Shown here: positions 44,346-54,800 of the stretch, piece by piece | Layout: every line of letters starts with the position of its first letter | Numbering within the stretch: the first letter of the stretch is position 1 | Source of the DNA: Thalassolituus maritimus | GTDB taxonomy: Bacteria; Pseudomonadota; Gammaproteobacteria; Pseudomonadales; Oceanobacteraceae | Direction of reading: 5' to 3' | DNA length: 64,000 bases | Assembly (NCBI GenBank): GCA_913019975.1 | Contig: CAJWBH010000017.1 | Span: forward strand, 1-64,000 | Notes under the pieces: generated by a model | Seen by the model: the letters and a program-made list of their open reading frames with translations, nothing else | Told to the model about the DNA's origin: nothing | The model's database searches: none | Position numbers and translations under genes: made by a program

Positions 44346-45395
44346 ATGAGTCTTATACATCAGGTTCTGAAAGATCTCGATGGTCAGCGAGAAGTCACAC
44401 CCGGAGAAATTATTGGCTATGCCGATCACGAGAACAACCATCGTGTGATGATATGGCCTGCACTTGTGATCTCTATTCTTGCTGCTGTGTTTGTATTGTA
44501 TTTCAGTCAGTATTTTGAGTCTGATCCGTCTGTAATTAATCGCAGTTCTATACCTGTTATTCCTGTAACGGGAACGAATCCAGCCGTTGTTCCCGTCATT
44601 GCTGAAGTGTCTGGCCCAGCAGAGATGCCTTTAAGCGACACAGGCAGAGAGACGCAGCAAATGCAGCAACCCGAAACAATTACGTTGGCCATTGCACCAG
44701 AACCTGAAGTGGCAGGTAATTCAGTATTTCTTGAAGAGGTAGCCGCTCAGGAACAGTCGCCACCTGCCGCGGTCGTCCAACCTGCTGAAGCCAGATCAGA
44801 GGCTCCAGCTTCAATTCCCGAAGCCCTGGTGGTCGACGAGCCTGAAGCAGCATCCGTGCAAGTCTCCGTCATAGAAGCCCACTCCACAGAAGCCTCCATT
44901 GCAAAAGACGCTAACGCAGCAAGTGCGAGTGTGACACGACGTCTGGACCCTGAGAATTTCTATATCCGTGCGGTAACTTACTATCGCAATGGCGACTGGC
45001 AACGCGCGTTGTCTCAGTTAGAAGAGGCGATCAAGCTGGGAACCGCGATTGAGTATCCCGCACTGCAGGCCCGTATTTATCTGGAGCAGGGGATGCGTGA
45101 TGAGTTTATTGCTGCGTCCGAAAAATACGCCACGAATCAGAGTCGCACCTGGCTCAGTACGATTGCACCGGGCCTGCATATGTTTGGGCAGTATCAGGCG
45201 GCCGCAGAATACTACTCGCGCCTGATACAACAGGAGCCGCGTAATACACAGTGGGCTATTGCCCGCACTCAGGCACAAATAGACGCTGGCGCAACCGCCG
45301 CAGCACAACAAAGCCTTGAGTTCCTCACCGAAAATTACCCTCTGAGTAAACCACAGCAAGACTGGGTGAAATATCAGCAAGGGCTGCTGGAGTAA
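44346..45395 (+). CDS. mshN: MSHA biogenesis protein MshN (TPR protein)
   Basis: A 349-residue bitopic protein: a short cytosolic N-terminus (SLIHQVLKDLDGQRE, typical of MshN), a membrane helix (about residues 36-55), a long Pro/Glu/Ala-rich periplasmic linker (to about residue 195) and C-terminal TPR repeats (YRNGDWQRALSQLEEAIKLG and on). An AAGGAG ribosome-binding site precedes the ATG. It may connect platform and cell wall. Confidence 0.9.
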   Translation: MSLIHQVLKDLDGQREVTPGEIIGYADHENNHRVMIWPALVISILAAVFVLYFSQYFESDPSVINRSSIPVIPVTGTNPAVVPVIAEVSGPAEMPLSDTGRETQQMQQPETITLAIAPEPEVAGNSVFLEEVAAQEQSPPAAVVQPAEARSEAPASIPEALVVDEPEAASVQVSVIEAHSTEASIAKDANAASASVTRRLDPENFYIRAVTYYRNGDWQRALSQLEEAIKLGTAIEYPALQARIYLEQGMRDEFIAASEKYATNQSRTWLSTIAPGLHMFGQYQAAAEYYSRLIQQEPRNTQWAIARTQAQIDAGATAAAQQSLEFLTENYPLSKPQQDWVKYQQGLLE

Positions 45396-45398
45396 AAC

Positions 45399-47114
45399 AT
45401 GGAAGCAAGATTACGTCGTAAAGTTCGTGTCGGCGATCTGCTACTTGAGAAGCAGTTAATCGATCAGAAACAGTTGCAGATGGCGCTGGTAGAGCAGAAG
45501 CGCACCGGAAAAAAATTGGGTAAAGCGATTACGGATCTCGGTTTTGTCTCAGAGGTTAAATTGCTTTCTATTCTTTCTGATTACTTTGGTTATCCATTTA
45601 TCGATCTGTCGCGTTTTCGTCTCGATAATGCGCTGATACAGCAGTTGCCTGAAACTCAGGCCCGTCGATATCGCTGCCTGCTATTGTCAGAAGAGCCGGG
45701 CGGAATGATGGTCGGTATGGCCGATCCGACTGATCTGATGGTTATTGATGATCTCCAGAAAATTCTTAAAAAGCCCGTTCTGCCAGCGTTTGTTCAGGAA
45801 GATGAGCTGCTCTCTATTCTCGATAATGTCTATCGTCGTCAGGAGCAGATGGCTTCCATTGCGGGTGAACTGGCGGGTGAATTACAGAGCAGCGACTTCG
45901 ATATCAATGCCATTGTTTCAAGCTCTGATACGTCAGAGGCTCCGGTTGTTCGCTTGTTGCAGAGCCTGTTTGAAGATGCCGTTCAGGTAAAGGCGTCGGA
46001 CGTTCATATCGAGCCCGAAGAGAGCCAGTTGCGTATTCGCTTGCGTGTTGATGGCGAATTACAAGAACAGATTATGAAAGAGAAACGCGTTGCCTCGGCA
46101 TTGGTATCGCGTTTAAAAATCATGTCGGGTCTGGATATTTCGGAGAAGCGTCTACCACAGGATGGCCGCTTCAATATCCGTGTCCGTAATAAGAATATCG
46201 ATGTGCGTCTGTCGACTATGCCGGTGCAGTTTGGTGAGTCGGTGGTTATGCGTCTGCTGGATCAGAGTGGCGGCATTCTGAGCATGGCATCCCTCGGTAT
46301 GAGAGATCAGATCAGGAATCGTTTTGAGTATCTGATCACACGTCCTCATGGATTGATCCTTGTCACCGGCCCGACGGGTTCAGGTAAAACAACAACGCTG
46401 TACGCGGCACTGACTCAGCTGAATCAGGCCGAAAAGAAAATTATCACCGCCGAAGATCCTATCGAGTACAGGCTTCCGCGAATTAACCAGGTCCAGGTAA
46501 ATACCAAAGTGGGTCTCGAATTTTCGACTGTTCTTCGTGCGGCTCTGCGTCAGGACCCGGATATCGTTCTGATTGGTGAGATGCGTGACCACGAGACGGC
46601 AGAGATCGGCTTACGAGCTGCAATGACAGGTCACATGGTGCTGTCGACGTTGCACACCAACGATGCCCAGTCAGCAGCGGCACGCCTGATGGATATGGGC
46701 GTTGATAGCTATCTGGTTGCTTCGTCACTGAGAGCTGTTCTGGCACAGCGTCTTATTAAAAAGCTGTGCCCTCATTGCACTCAGAATTACGAGCCCGATG
46801 ATCAGGAAAAAGCCTGGTTAGAAACTATGGAACCTGGCAGCTCAACACGTCAGTTCCTGAACGGAAGAGGTTGCCATCACTGCAACAATACCGGCTATCA
46901 GGGGCGTGTCGGTATTTACGAGTTACTGGAACTCGATGCCAACATGATAGGTGCATTGCGTAAGGGGGATTCTCAAGGGTTCTCTGAGGCAGCGTTGAAA
47001 TCTCCGTATTTCCGCCCGTTAGCAATGTCTGCACTGGACTTTGCGACAGAGGGTGTGACCTCCCTTGATGAAGTCTTCCGTGTATCAGCAACCCTGGATG
47101 GCGAGGAGATCTGA
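45399..47114 (+). CDS. mshE: MSHA extension ATPase MshE
   Basis: A 571-residue PilB/GspE-family ATPase that powers pilus extension. The N-terminal MshEN domain (RKVRVGDLLLEKQLID to about residue 150) binds c-di-GMP in the well-studied Vibrio protein. The core has Walker A GPTGSGKTTT, the Asp box AEDPIEY, Walker B LRQDPDIVLIGEMRD and His box TGHMVLSTLHTNDA. A tetracysteine zinc motif CPHC...CHHC follows. Its stop overlaps the mshG start. Confidence 0.96.
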   Translation: MEARLRRKVRVGDLLLEKQLIDQKQLQMALVEQKRTGKKLGKAITDLGFVSEVKLLSILSDYFGYPFIDLSRFRLDNALIQQLPETQARRYRCLLLSEEPGGMMVGMADPTDLMVIDDLQKILKKPVLPAFVQEDELLSILDNVYRRQEQMASIAGELAGELQSSDFDINAIVSSSDTSEAPVVRLLQSLFEDAVQVKASDVHIEPEESQLRIRLRVDGELQEQIMKEKRVASALVSRLKIMSGLDISEKRLPQDGRFNIRVRNKNIDVRLSTMPVQFGESVVMRLLDQSGGILSMASLGMRDQIRNRFEYLITRPHGLILVTGPTGSGKTTTLYAALTQLNQAEKKIITAEDPIEYRLPRINQVQVNTKVGLEFSTVLRAALRQDPDIVLIGEMRDHETAEIGLRAAMTGHMVLSTLHTNDAQSAAARLMDMGVDSYLVASSLRAVLAQRLIKKLCPHCTQNYEPDDQEKAWLETMEPGSSTRQFLNGRGCHHCNNTGYQGRVGIYELLELDANMIGALRKGDSQGFSEAALKSPYFRPLAMSALDFATEGVTSLDEVFRVSATLDGEEI

Positions 47115-48331
47115 TGGCCATTTATCTCTATCGCGGTCGCGATAATTCGGGGGCGGCGGTAGAGGGCTCCCTACAGGCGGGTAGCCGGGAAGTCGCAGTA
47201 TCGCAGCTGATGCAACGCGGCATTACCCCGCTTAAAATTCAGCAACAGAAAGTATTACCCTCGAAGGACGGTAAAACGGTCCAGCGTTCTCAAAAAATTA
47301 AATCTGAAGAGCTCGTCCTGTTTACTCGTCAGTTGTATGCACTGACTAAGGCGGGTGTTCCTATCATCCGGGCGCTGACCGGGCTGGCCGAAAGTGCGAA
47401 CAACGATCAGTTACGCACGGTTCTTCAGGATATCAGCGACCAGCTGGTCGGTGGTTCTGATCTGGCTTCGGCATTTAGAAGGCACCCTAAACTCTTTTCT
47501 CCTATTTACGTCAGCATGATCCATATAGGTGAGAGCACAGGGAATCTTGATGATGCACTGATCCGCCTGGTGGGCCACCTGGAAATGGAACGGGAAACCA
47601 GAAAGCGTATCAAGTCCGCGTTGCGCTATCCCATTATGGTTATCGGTGCCATTGCAATCGCGATGGTGGTTGTCACTATGTTTGTGATTCCAAGCTTCTC
47701 GTCGGTATTTAATAAGCTAGGCGCTGACCTGCCATTTGCCACGTTAATCCTGATTGCTGTTTCCGATTTCATGCAGAACTGGTGGCATGCCTTGTTGGCC
47801 GGTCTGATTGTTGGCGGTCTTGCTTTTAGACAGTTTATCGCCACCGATGAAGGGGCTGTCTGGTGGGACAGAACCAAACTGAATATTCCTCTTATCGGTA
47901 CTATTTTCGAGCGCATCGCACTGGCGCGTTTTTCCCGTTCTTTTTCCATGATGCTGACTGCTGGTGTGCCAATCCTGAATAGCCTGTCTATTGTGGCGGC
48001 GAGTGTTGGTAATAAATATATCGGTAATGCCGTCAGCGATATGGGCGATGGGGTCCAGCGTGGCGAAGGGCTGACCAATACGGCGCAGAGAACTGGCCTG
48101 TTCACACCACTAGTACTTCAAATGATGTCGGTTGGTGAAGAAACAGGGGCTGTTGATCGGCTACTTGATGAGGTCGCTGACTTTTATGAAGAAGAGGTCG
48201 ACTACGAGCTCAACCAACTGTCAGACGCGATAGAACCCATCCTGCTCGTGTTTCTGGGGGCGCTGGTACTTCTGCTCGCTCTGGGTGTTTTCTTACCCGT
48301 GTGGGAGCTCAGTGGTGCAGTGTCAGGTTAG
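47114..48331 (+). CDS. mshG: MSHA platform protein MshG
   Basis: A 405-residue PilC/GspF-family inner-membrane protein with two GspF repeats (FTRQLYALTKAGVPIIRALTG and FSRSFSMMLTAGVPILNSL) and three membrane helices, the last near the C-terminus (ILLVFLGALVLLLALGVFL). It couples the MshE motor to the pilin assembly site. The next gene starts 101 bases later, and that gap may hold a separate pilin promoter. Confidence 0.95.
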   Translation: MAIYLYRGRDNSGAAVEGSLQAGSREVAVSQLMQRGITPLKIQQQKVLPSKDGKTVQRSQKIKSEELVLFTRQLYALTKAGVPIIRALTGLAESANNDQLRTVLQDISDQLVGGSDLASAFRRHPKLFSPIYVSMIHIGESTGNLDDALIRLVGHLEMERETRKRIKSALRYPIMVIGAIAIAMVVVTMFVIPSFSSVFNKLGADLPFATLILIAVSDFMQNWWHALLAGLIVGGLAFRQFIATDEGAVWWDRTKLNIPLIGTIFERIALARFSRSFSMMLTAGVPILNSLSIVAASVGNKYIGNAVSDMGDGVQRGEGLTNTAQRTGLFTPLVLQMMSVGEETGAVDRLLDEVADFYEEEVDYELNQLSDAIEPILLVFLGALVLLLALGVFLPVWELSGAVSG

Positions 48332-48432
48332 ACACTGACGCCACATATGTAACAGAAGTTTTTGTAATTCAATATTTGTTTATTTTCGTTAATACCAGCT
48401 TCAAAAATTCAATTGTTGACTAAGGTTTAAGT

Positions 48433-48936
48433 ATGCCAACGACGTTACTGAACGTCGGCCGGAAACGAGGCTTCTCTCTACTCCAGTCGGCGATCGCATT
48501 GGCGGTAATGATGGTCGGGATACTGATTCTGGTGCCCCGGATGGACAACATTATCGAGGATGCCTGGCGTGCACATGTTAAGTCGGTGGGTAGCTCCCTG
48601 CAGACCGGAGTGATGATTTTCCGGAAAGCCTGGATGACCGATAAAAACAGCACCCTGCTTGAAGGCTTTGCTATGAATCAATATGGCTGGCCGGTACCGC
48701 AGGAACCGGACGGGATGTCCGGATCAGGAGTAACAACGACACTGAGTTGTGAAGCGCTGTGGAATAGTCTTCTGGATATAGAAGTTCCGACACTGACCGC
48801 TGGTGATAATGCCAGCGCCGATTTCCGGGTCGAAGTCGTAGAGGGACATTGTCGGTACTACCACAGAGCAAGTGGCGACAGATTTTACATTGACTATAGC
48901 TCGGCCGATGGCCGCGTAAGCTGGAATATCCGATAA
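48433..48936 (+). CDS. mshF: MshF-like minor pilin with Gln at position 5
   Basis: A 167-residue prepilin-like protein in the mshF position. The leader MPTTLLNVGRKRG would be cut before FSLLQSAIALAVMMVGILI. The residue at mature position 5, Glu in nearly all type IV pilins, is Gln here. The body has two Cys that may form a disulfide. In Vibrio mshF lies between mshG and mshB; the assignment is by position. It may serve as an initiating or tip subunit, or need no N-terminal Glu. Confidence 0.7.
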   Translation: MPTTLLNVGRKRGFSLLQSAIALAVMMVGILILVPRMDNIIEDAWRAHVKSVGSSLQTGVMIFRKAWMTDKNSTLLEGFAMNQYGWPVPQEPDGMSGSGVTTTLSCEALWNSLLDIEVPTLTAGDNASADFRVEVVEGHCRYYHRASGDRFYIDYSSADGRVSWNIR

Positions 48937-48953
48937 CACACAGGAGTCGGGAC

Positions 48954-49421
48954 ATGAAAAAACAAAGAGGTTTTACACTGATCGAACTGGTCATGGTAAT
49001 TGTTATTCTCGGTGTGCTCTCTGCCTTTGCGCTGCCGCGTTTCGCAGATTTTGGTCAGGACGCGCGGGTTGCCAGTCTGAATGCGCTGGCCGGTGCACTC
49101 CGTGCAGCCGCCAATATTGCTCACGCGCAGCAGCTGGCAGATGGCTCGACACCCGGTCAGGCAGTGGTTCTTGAAGGTGCCTCTATCGCTATGGTGAATG
49201 GTTACCCTCAGGCCGTACAGGCTGGTATCACTGACGCTGCTCAGGTGGCGGGTGACTACCAGATTACTCATGGAACCGCCGCAGGTGGTGAAGAGGCAGT
49301 TTACACCCTGACAACTGGCGCTGGCTGTACTGTGACTTACACCGCTGCAACCGCCGCAGTGGAAAACGTGAATCCAATCACCGCCGCGCCAAAGGTTGTT
49401 GTTGATCCAAACGGTTGCTGA
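48954..49421 (+). CDS. mshA: MSHA-type major pilin
   Basis: A 155-residue prepilin with a short leader MKKQRG followed by FTLIELVMVIVILGVLSAFALP, the classic type IVa N-terminus with Glu5. The body is Ala-rich, and a C-terminal pair of Cys (in GAGCTVTY and the last residue) would close a disulfide D-region. Only one GFTLIEL pilin lies here, so a separate mshB seems absent. It is the most likely main fibre subunit. Confidence 0.85.
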   Translation: MKKQRGFTLIELVMVIVILGVLSAFALPRFADFGQDARVASLNALAGALRAAANIAHAQQLADGSTPGQAVVLEGASIAMVNGYPQAVQAGITDAAQVAGDYQITHGTAAGGEEAVYTLTTGAGCTVTYTAATAAVENVNPITAAPKVVVDPNGC

Positions 49422-49428
49422 GGCTGAT

Positions 49429-49893
49429 TTGATCCGCCAACGAGGCTTTACTCTGGTTGAGATGATAATGGTGATCACATTGATCGCCATTATCTCAATC
49501 GGCGCAAGCAGCCTTTTCCTGAATACCGATCGCTACACTACGCTTGCTGCTCGTGAGCAACTGGTGTCGGTAGCAATCCTTGCTCAGAGAAGAGCACTGG
49601 CAAATGCAGTGGCGGCAACTCCGGTCAATCTCACGGTTTCTCAGACCAGCTCTGATTGGCTTTTCACTGTTTCGCAGGGGACAACCACCTTTGGCACGCG
49701 GGAAGCTCCGCGCGCAGGGGCAGCGCTGGCCATTAACGGTGCTACTCTGGCTAACGGTGGCAGCACAACGATTAATTTTGATATCAATGCAGAAACCGGC
49801 GCTGCGAATCAGTTTGTTTTTTCCGCTGGTAATTCTCACTCACTCTGTATTTCTGCCAGTGGTTTCGCCTATATCGGCAACTGCCAGCCCTGA
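49429..49893 (+). CDS. mshC: Minor pilin MshC
   Basis: A prepilin with the start MIRQRG|FTLVEMIMVITLIAIISIG. The best start is a TTG at 49429 with GAGG 5 bases upstream, giving 154 residues; the frame is open further up, but into mshA. C-terminal Cys pair: SLCISASGFAYIGNC. Its place between mshA and mshD matches mshC in Vibrio. Confidence 0.82.
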   Translation: MIRQRGFTLVEMIMVITLIAIISIGASSLFLNTDRYTTLAAREQLVSVAILAQRRALANAVAATPVNLTVSQTSSDWLFTVSQGTTTFGTREAPRAGAALAINGATLANGGSTTINFDINAETGAANQFVFSAGNSHSLCISASGFAYIGNCQP

Positions 49894-49908
49894 AGGAGGC
49901 ACGCACTT

Positions 49909-50394
49909 ATGCTAAGAATGCGCGGCATGTCTCTGGTCGAAATGGTCATTACTATCGTCATTATTTCTGTCGCCTTAGTTGGTTCTCTGCGGGCGTTCAG
50001 TGTTCTTACCGGGCGATCTGCTGACGTTCTTATTCAGACCCGCTCCGTCGATCTGGCTCAGCTTTATTTTGATGAAATACTGTCGCGTCGCTATGACGAG
50101 GCCACGGGGACGAATGGTGTTCCTGCCTACACTGGGGCGTGTCGGATTACTAATGACGGCGAAAGCCGTGACAATTACGATGACGTCGATGATTACGATG
50201 CCGTCACCAACGAATCCCCGGATACGATGGACGCCTCTCTTGCAACGGATTACAGCGGCTACACGGTGTCTATCAACGTAGTCTGTGATGACTCTATTGG
50301 TGTGAACACCGGTGGCGCTAAGCGTATAGAAATCACGATTGACGACCCGATCGGCGATACCTCGGTATTCTCTATGTATAAGGGGAATTACTGA
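49909..50394 (+). CDS. mshD: Minor pilin MshD
   Basis: A 161-residue prepilin with leader MLRMRG followed by MSLVEMVITIVIISVALVG. Position 1 is Met rather than Phe; Glu5 is present. The body is Asp-rich (DDVDDYDAVTNESPD), which could bind calcium. It overlaps mshO by one base. Confidence 0.85.
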   Translation: MLRMRGMSLVEMVITIVIISVALVGSLRAFSVLTGRSADVLIQTRSVDLAQLYFDEILSRRYDEATGTNGVPAYTGACRITNDGESRDNYDDVDDYDAVTNESPDTMDASLATDYSGYTVSINVVCDDSIGVNTGGAKRIEITIDDPIGDTSVFSMYKGNY

Positions 50395-51221
50395 TGGTAA
50401 CAAAAGTGATGACGTTAACTTATCTGCGGCGTCAGTCTGGATTTACCCTGGTTGAGCTGGTGATGACATTGGTGGTGGCTGCGGTGTTGGGCATCATGTC
50501 GGTTCAGTTTATCCGCTCTACCAGTGAAGGTTTTATCTCAAGCAACGGTCGTGAACAATTAGCGGCGGCTGGCTATGTCGTTAACGAACAGATCAGCCGC
50601 GGATTGCGCGACGCTCTACCGGGCAGTATCCGTACCACCGCTGACGGACTGTGCGTTGAATATATGCCTGTAGTCGCCGCTTCGATGTACACCGATTTAT
50701 CGGTTAATTCGGCAGTTACCTCATTCCGTGCCGCACCATATTCTGTATCCGACGGTGCGAGTGGTTACGTATCTGTTTATCCTATCGGGTCGGCTAACCT
50801 GTACGCCCAGAATGATCCGGGACCTCTGACGCCGGATATCGGCTCAGTGCCCGCGGGGACAACCGAGGTTGATGTCACGCTTGCGAGCTCTCATACCTTC
50901 CCATCAGATTCGCCGGAGCGTCGCTACTATTTATCGTCTGCGCCTGAAGCCGTCTGTCAGGATGGAGCCTATCTCTATCGTTACCGCAACTACGGCTTTA
51001 TCAGTGACGTCGCTAACCTAAAGGCAGCCTTACCTACCAATCGGGCTGGCGGTCGCACCGTTCTGGCATTTCCACTTCAGGCAGGATCCATGACATTTCG
51101 CTTTCAGAATCCAACGCTGGCGCGAAGTGGCCTGGTGGCATTTGAGTACGTGCTGCAACACCCGACAACAGGCGAGACGCTTTCCATGGGGCAGCAGGTG
51201 AGGGTTGTTAATGTTCCCTGA
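50394..51221 (+). CDS. mshO: Minor pilin MshO
   Basis: A 275-residue large prepilin. The leader (16 residues to QSG) precedes FTLVELVMTLVVAAVLGIMS, with Glu5. AAGGGG precedes the ATG at 50394. The size fits a PilW/GspJ-like minor pilin of the tip complex. The end overlaps mshP by 11 bases. Confidence 0.85.
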   Translation: MVTKVMTLTYLRRQSGFTLVELVMTLVVAAVLGIMSVQFIRSTSEGFISSNGREQLAAAGYVVNEQISRGLRDALPGSIRTTADGLCVEYMPVVAASMYTDLSVNSAVTSFRAAPYSVSDGASGYVSVYPIGSANLYAQNDPGPLTPDIGSVPAGTTEVDVTLASSHTFPSDSPERRYYLSSAPEAVCQDGAYLYRYRNYGFISDVANLKAALPTNRAGGRTVLAFPLQAGSMTFRFQNPTLARSGLVAFEYVLQHPTTGETLSMGQQVRVVNVP

Positions 51222-51636
51222 TGATGTGAAACGGATAGCTCTATCCCCGCAGCGCGGCTTTGGTCTGCCAATGGCGCTGTTTGTTATTACTGTGCTTGCT
51301 GTGATCGTCACGGTAATGGGGTCTATGCAGACGACCAGTGGTCAGTCGAGTGTGCTTCATATTCAGGGGGAGCGCGCTTTTTACGCTGCTGAATCAGGTA
51401 CCGAAGCGGCTCTTAATGTACTGCTGCCTCCGGATGGTTCTCCCGGGCGAGCCTGTGCAACTTCCCCATTTTTTACTGCGACTTTTACTGCTCCTGGTCT
51501 GCGCGGATGCAGTGTTTCCGTCAGTTGTGTTCAGATGACCATCGGTAGCGAAAACCTTTTTACACTGACATCGCAGGGTTCTTGTGGCACCGGACTTGAT
51601 CAGGCGTCACGAACGCTAGAAGTTCGGGCTCGGTAG
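51211..51636 (+). CDS. mshP: Minor pilin MshP (PilX/GspK-like)
   Basis: A 141-residue protein with an N-terminus like PilX proteins (RGFGLPMALFVITVLAVIVTVMG), lacking Glu5. Two Cys pairs in the body. The ATG at 51211 is preferred over a TTG two codons upstream. It follows mshO and precedes the mshQ genes after a 185-base gap with no clear gene; a promoter there is possible but none is strong. Confidence 0.82.
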   Translation: MFPDDVKRIALSPQRGFGLPMALFVITVLAVIVTVMGSMQTTSGQSSVLHIQGERAFYAAESGTEAALNVLLPPDGSPGRACATSPFFTATFTAPGLRGCSVSVSCVQMTIGSENLFTLTSQGSCGTGLDQASRTLEVRAR

Positions 51637-51821
51637 TGTTTCCCGCCTATAGCTAGATTGCCGTTACATAGCGCTGTGATTACGAGGTTAATACAGTCCA
51701 TCGTGACGTTTTGTGAAAGAATAGAAAAAGCCAAACTGAAGAATATCATTTAGTTATATCGGGAAGGTTTAGCAAGGTGCTGCAGGTTTTGCCGTAACCA
51801 AAGGTTAGCTGGAAGAATATT

Positions 51822-54800
51822 ATGCTGAAATATGCGCTGCTGTCTTTATTGTTTACCTCCATGAGTGCCATGGCTCGCATCGATTTATGGTCGGACGACT
51901 TCGAGCGGAGCAATCTGAACGGCGGTCCTCAGAAGTACACAGTAACGCCTATTGGTTCTCGTGGTGAGGCGGGCATTGGAACTTACATCGCAAACTCCGG
52001 TTCCCGCAGCATGTTTATTTGTTGCGATGAGGTTTACGTTACTTCAGATCCAATGGACCTGAGTGCTTCGAATTACGCAGAAGTTAATTTCTGGTTAAGA
52101 AGCGGTTCTGATAACTACAGTGAATGGCCTTCAAGCAGTGATGATCTCCGCCTGGATGTTTTGCTGGATAATGGCAGCTGGCAGGCTTTGCAGTTATGGG
52201 AAGGTGGCGGCTCGTCAGGAGGGGATACCTACAACGTTTATGCCAGAATTCCTGTTGCAGGCTTACACAGTAATTTCCGTTTTCGTTTTTACCAGGCTGA
52301 CGGCTCAGGAAGCTCTTTTACCCGTCGGGACTTCTGGCATATTGATGATCTGAAAGTAACCGACTTTGAAGTCGGTACGACTCGTTACCCTCTTTTCTCC
52401 GATGATTTTGAGCGTAATCTCTTAATGACACCACCTCCGGGGGAGACTCTGCCCGATTGGTACGTCACTATTTTCGATGGAAATTTCACATCTCAAATCA
52501 GTAATCACACGGCAGAAACGGGCACTCGTAGTATGTACACCTGTTGCGGTGAGCGGACAACGACGACCCGAAGTATCGACCTGTCGGGCGAAACCTTTGT
52601 CGAAATGGAGTATTGGATTCGCTACGGCGATGATAACTTCAGTGGTACGGATGCAATCACGCCAGGGAATTACGACAGTGAAGACCCGTCAGCGGCTGAA
52701 TTGTATGTGCAGATTTATTTACCTGATGGCACGTGGCGTACGATCGATTTCCATGATCCGTCGGCATCCAATTCTGGGGAAATTTATCGGTATGAGGCGC
52801 GGGTTCCTGATGATGCTTTACACAGTAATTTCAGGCTCAGATTTTATCAGGCAGACGGCACGACCTCTTTGTTTCGACGCTATGATTTTTATCATATTGA
52901 TAATGTCTACGTAGGTACACGCGACGATACCTCATCGGCGGTTCATCACTTCCGCTTATCTTACAATTCGGCCGCCCTGACCTGTAATCCGCAGGACGTA
53001 ACAATTCAGGTATGTGAGGACGCCTCCTGTTCGGGTCTTTATACAGACCCCGTCGATATCGTCTTATCCCCGACAGGGTGGGTTGGTGGAAATGCCGTCA
53101 CGATAACGGGGGGGAGTGGCGTTGCTTCACTGGCCCGTACCACAGCTGGAACCGTTGATCTGGATGTCGTTTCTTCAATCCCGTTGATGACAGGCTCCAA
53201 TAATCGTTGCTCTATTGATGGCGGCCCCTATACGCCGTCTTGTTCTCTGACCTTTGCTGACTCGGGTTTTCTGGTCGACGTACCGGATATTATTGCGGGT
53301 AAGGGCACGGCTGCAGCGACGATACAGGCAGTACGTAAAAGTGATAACGCACCACAATGCGTACCTGCCTTTGCCAACGTCACTAAAAATGTGGACTTCT
53401 GGACCAGCTACGATATTCCGGCCTCGGGCTCGATGGTGACAAGTATGGGCGGCGTAGCGATATCAGGAAATAATCTATTGCCGACAACGCTGTCGCTGAA
53501 TTTCGATAGTAATGGTGAGGCGGTATTGCCTTCATTGAATTATTACGATGCCGGCCAGAAGTCACTCTACGCCCGCTACGTAGGCACGGGTGCTGATCTC
53601 GGTCTGATTATGGAAGGAAGCGACCCTTATATTGCACGCCCAGCCGGGTTGTGCGTGGATACGGGCAGTAGTTGCACATCAGGGGCAGCAACGTGTGGAG
53701 TCTTTGGCACCGCGGGAGCTCCTTTCCCCGTTAGTATCACTGCGGTTGCATGGGAGTCAGATTCAGATAGTGATTTCTGTAGCGACAACAGCGGGACGCC
53801 AAATTACAACTCCGGTGGCAATATTACGCTGAGTTCCAACCTCTTGGCGCCTATTCCAGGTAACCCCGGTGTTACAGAACCGACGGAGTATAATCATTTA
53901 TCGTCTAATGGAACTGGCGGCGAGAATGTCGTTTCGATGACGCAAAGTGAGGTGGGCGTTTTCACCTTCAGTGCGACTCCACCTCTTTACCTGGGCGCGG
54001 CCTTAGGGTCGACATCAAGCACAACACCAGTGACTTATACCAGTCAGCCAACCGGCCGCTTCATACCCGATCACTTCGAAGTCTCGGCCAGTGATGTCGG
54101 TGAGTTTTCTCCTGCCTGTCCGACGGGAAATACCTATACCGGTCAGTTATTCGACTGGTTAATTGCTCCTACAATCGCTATTACTGCGTTTAATGGGGCG
54201 AGCCCTAAGGCAGTGACTGAGAATTATACTCACGACGATTTCCGTCGCCTGGCAGCGGCAAACGTCGCAGATAATATTACCTATCCCACAGAGGACAACG
54301 CGACGGATGGTAACGATGGCAGCCGGATGCAGCTCTCTGGAGTGCCTGACACACAGTTTAATGACGGATCAATAAGTGTCTCGGGAGCAGGGCAAATGGA
54401 ATATGTATTCTCGGCAGCGGATAGCCTCGCCTATTTGCGCAACAGCGCTGCTGAAATAAATACATTCAGTCCTGACCTGGTCTTTGAAATTGGCTCGGCT
54501 ATCTCTGATGGTGAGGCGAATGTAAACAACACGGTCAACTTCACACCCGATGGAAGCTCTGTTGATGTCCGCTTCGGCAGGATGATAGTTGAAGACAGTT
54601 ACGGCCCTGAAAACAGTAATCTGACGTTGCCCATGTCTATGGAATATTTCGCTGATGGTGAATACGTCCTTAATACCTTTGATTCATGTTCGACCTGGAA
54701 CAGCGCTAACGCCAGTGTGGATAGCTTAAGCTCGATCCTGCCGGGGTCAGGGGCAGTGTCTTCGGGCACGACGGGTAGCAATGGTCTGGAATTAGCAGCG

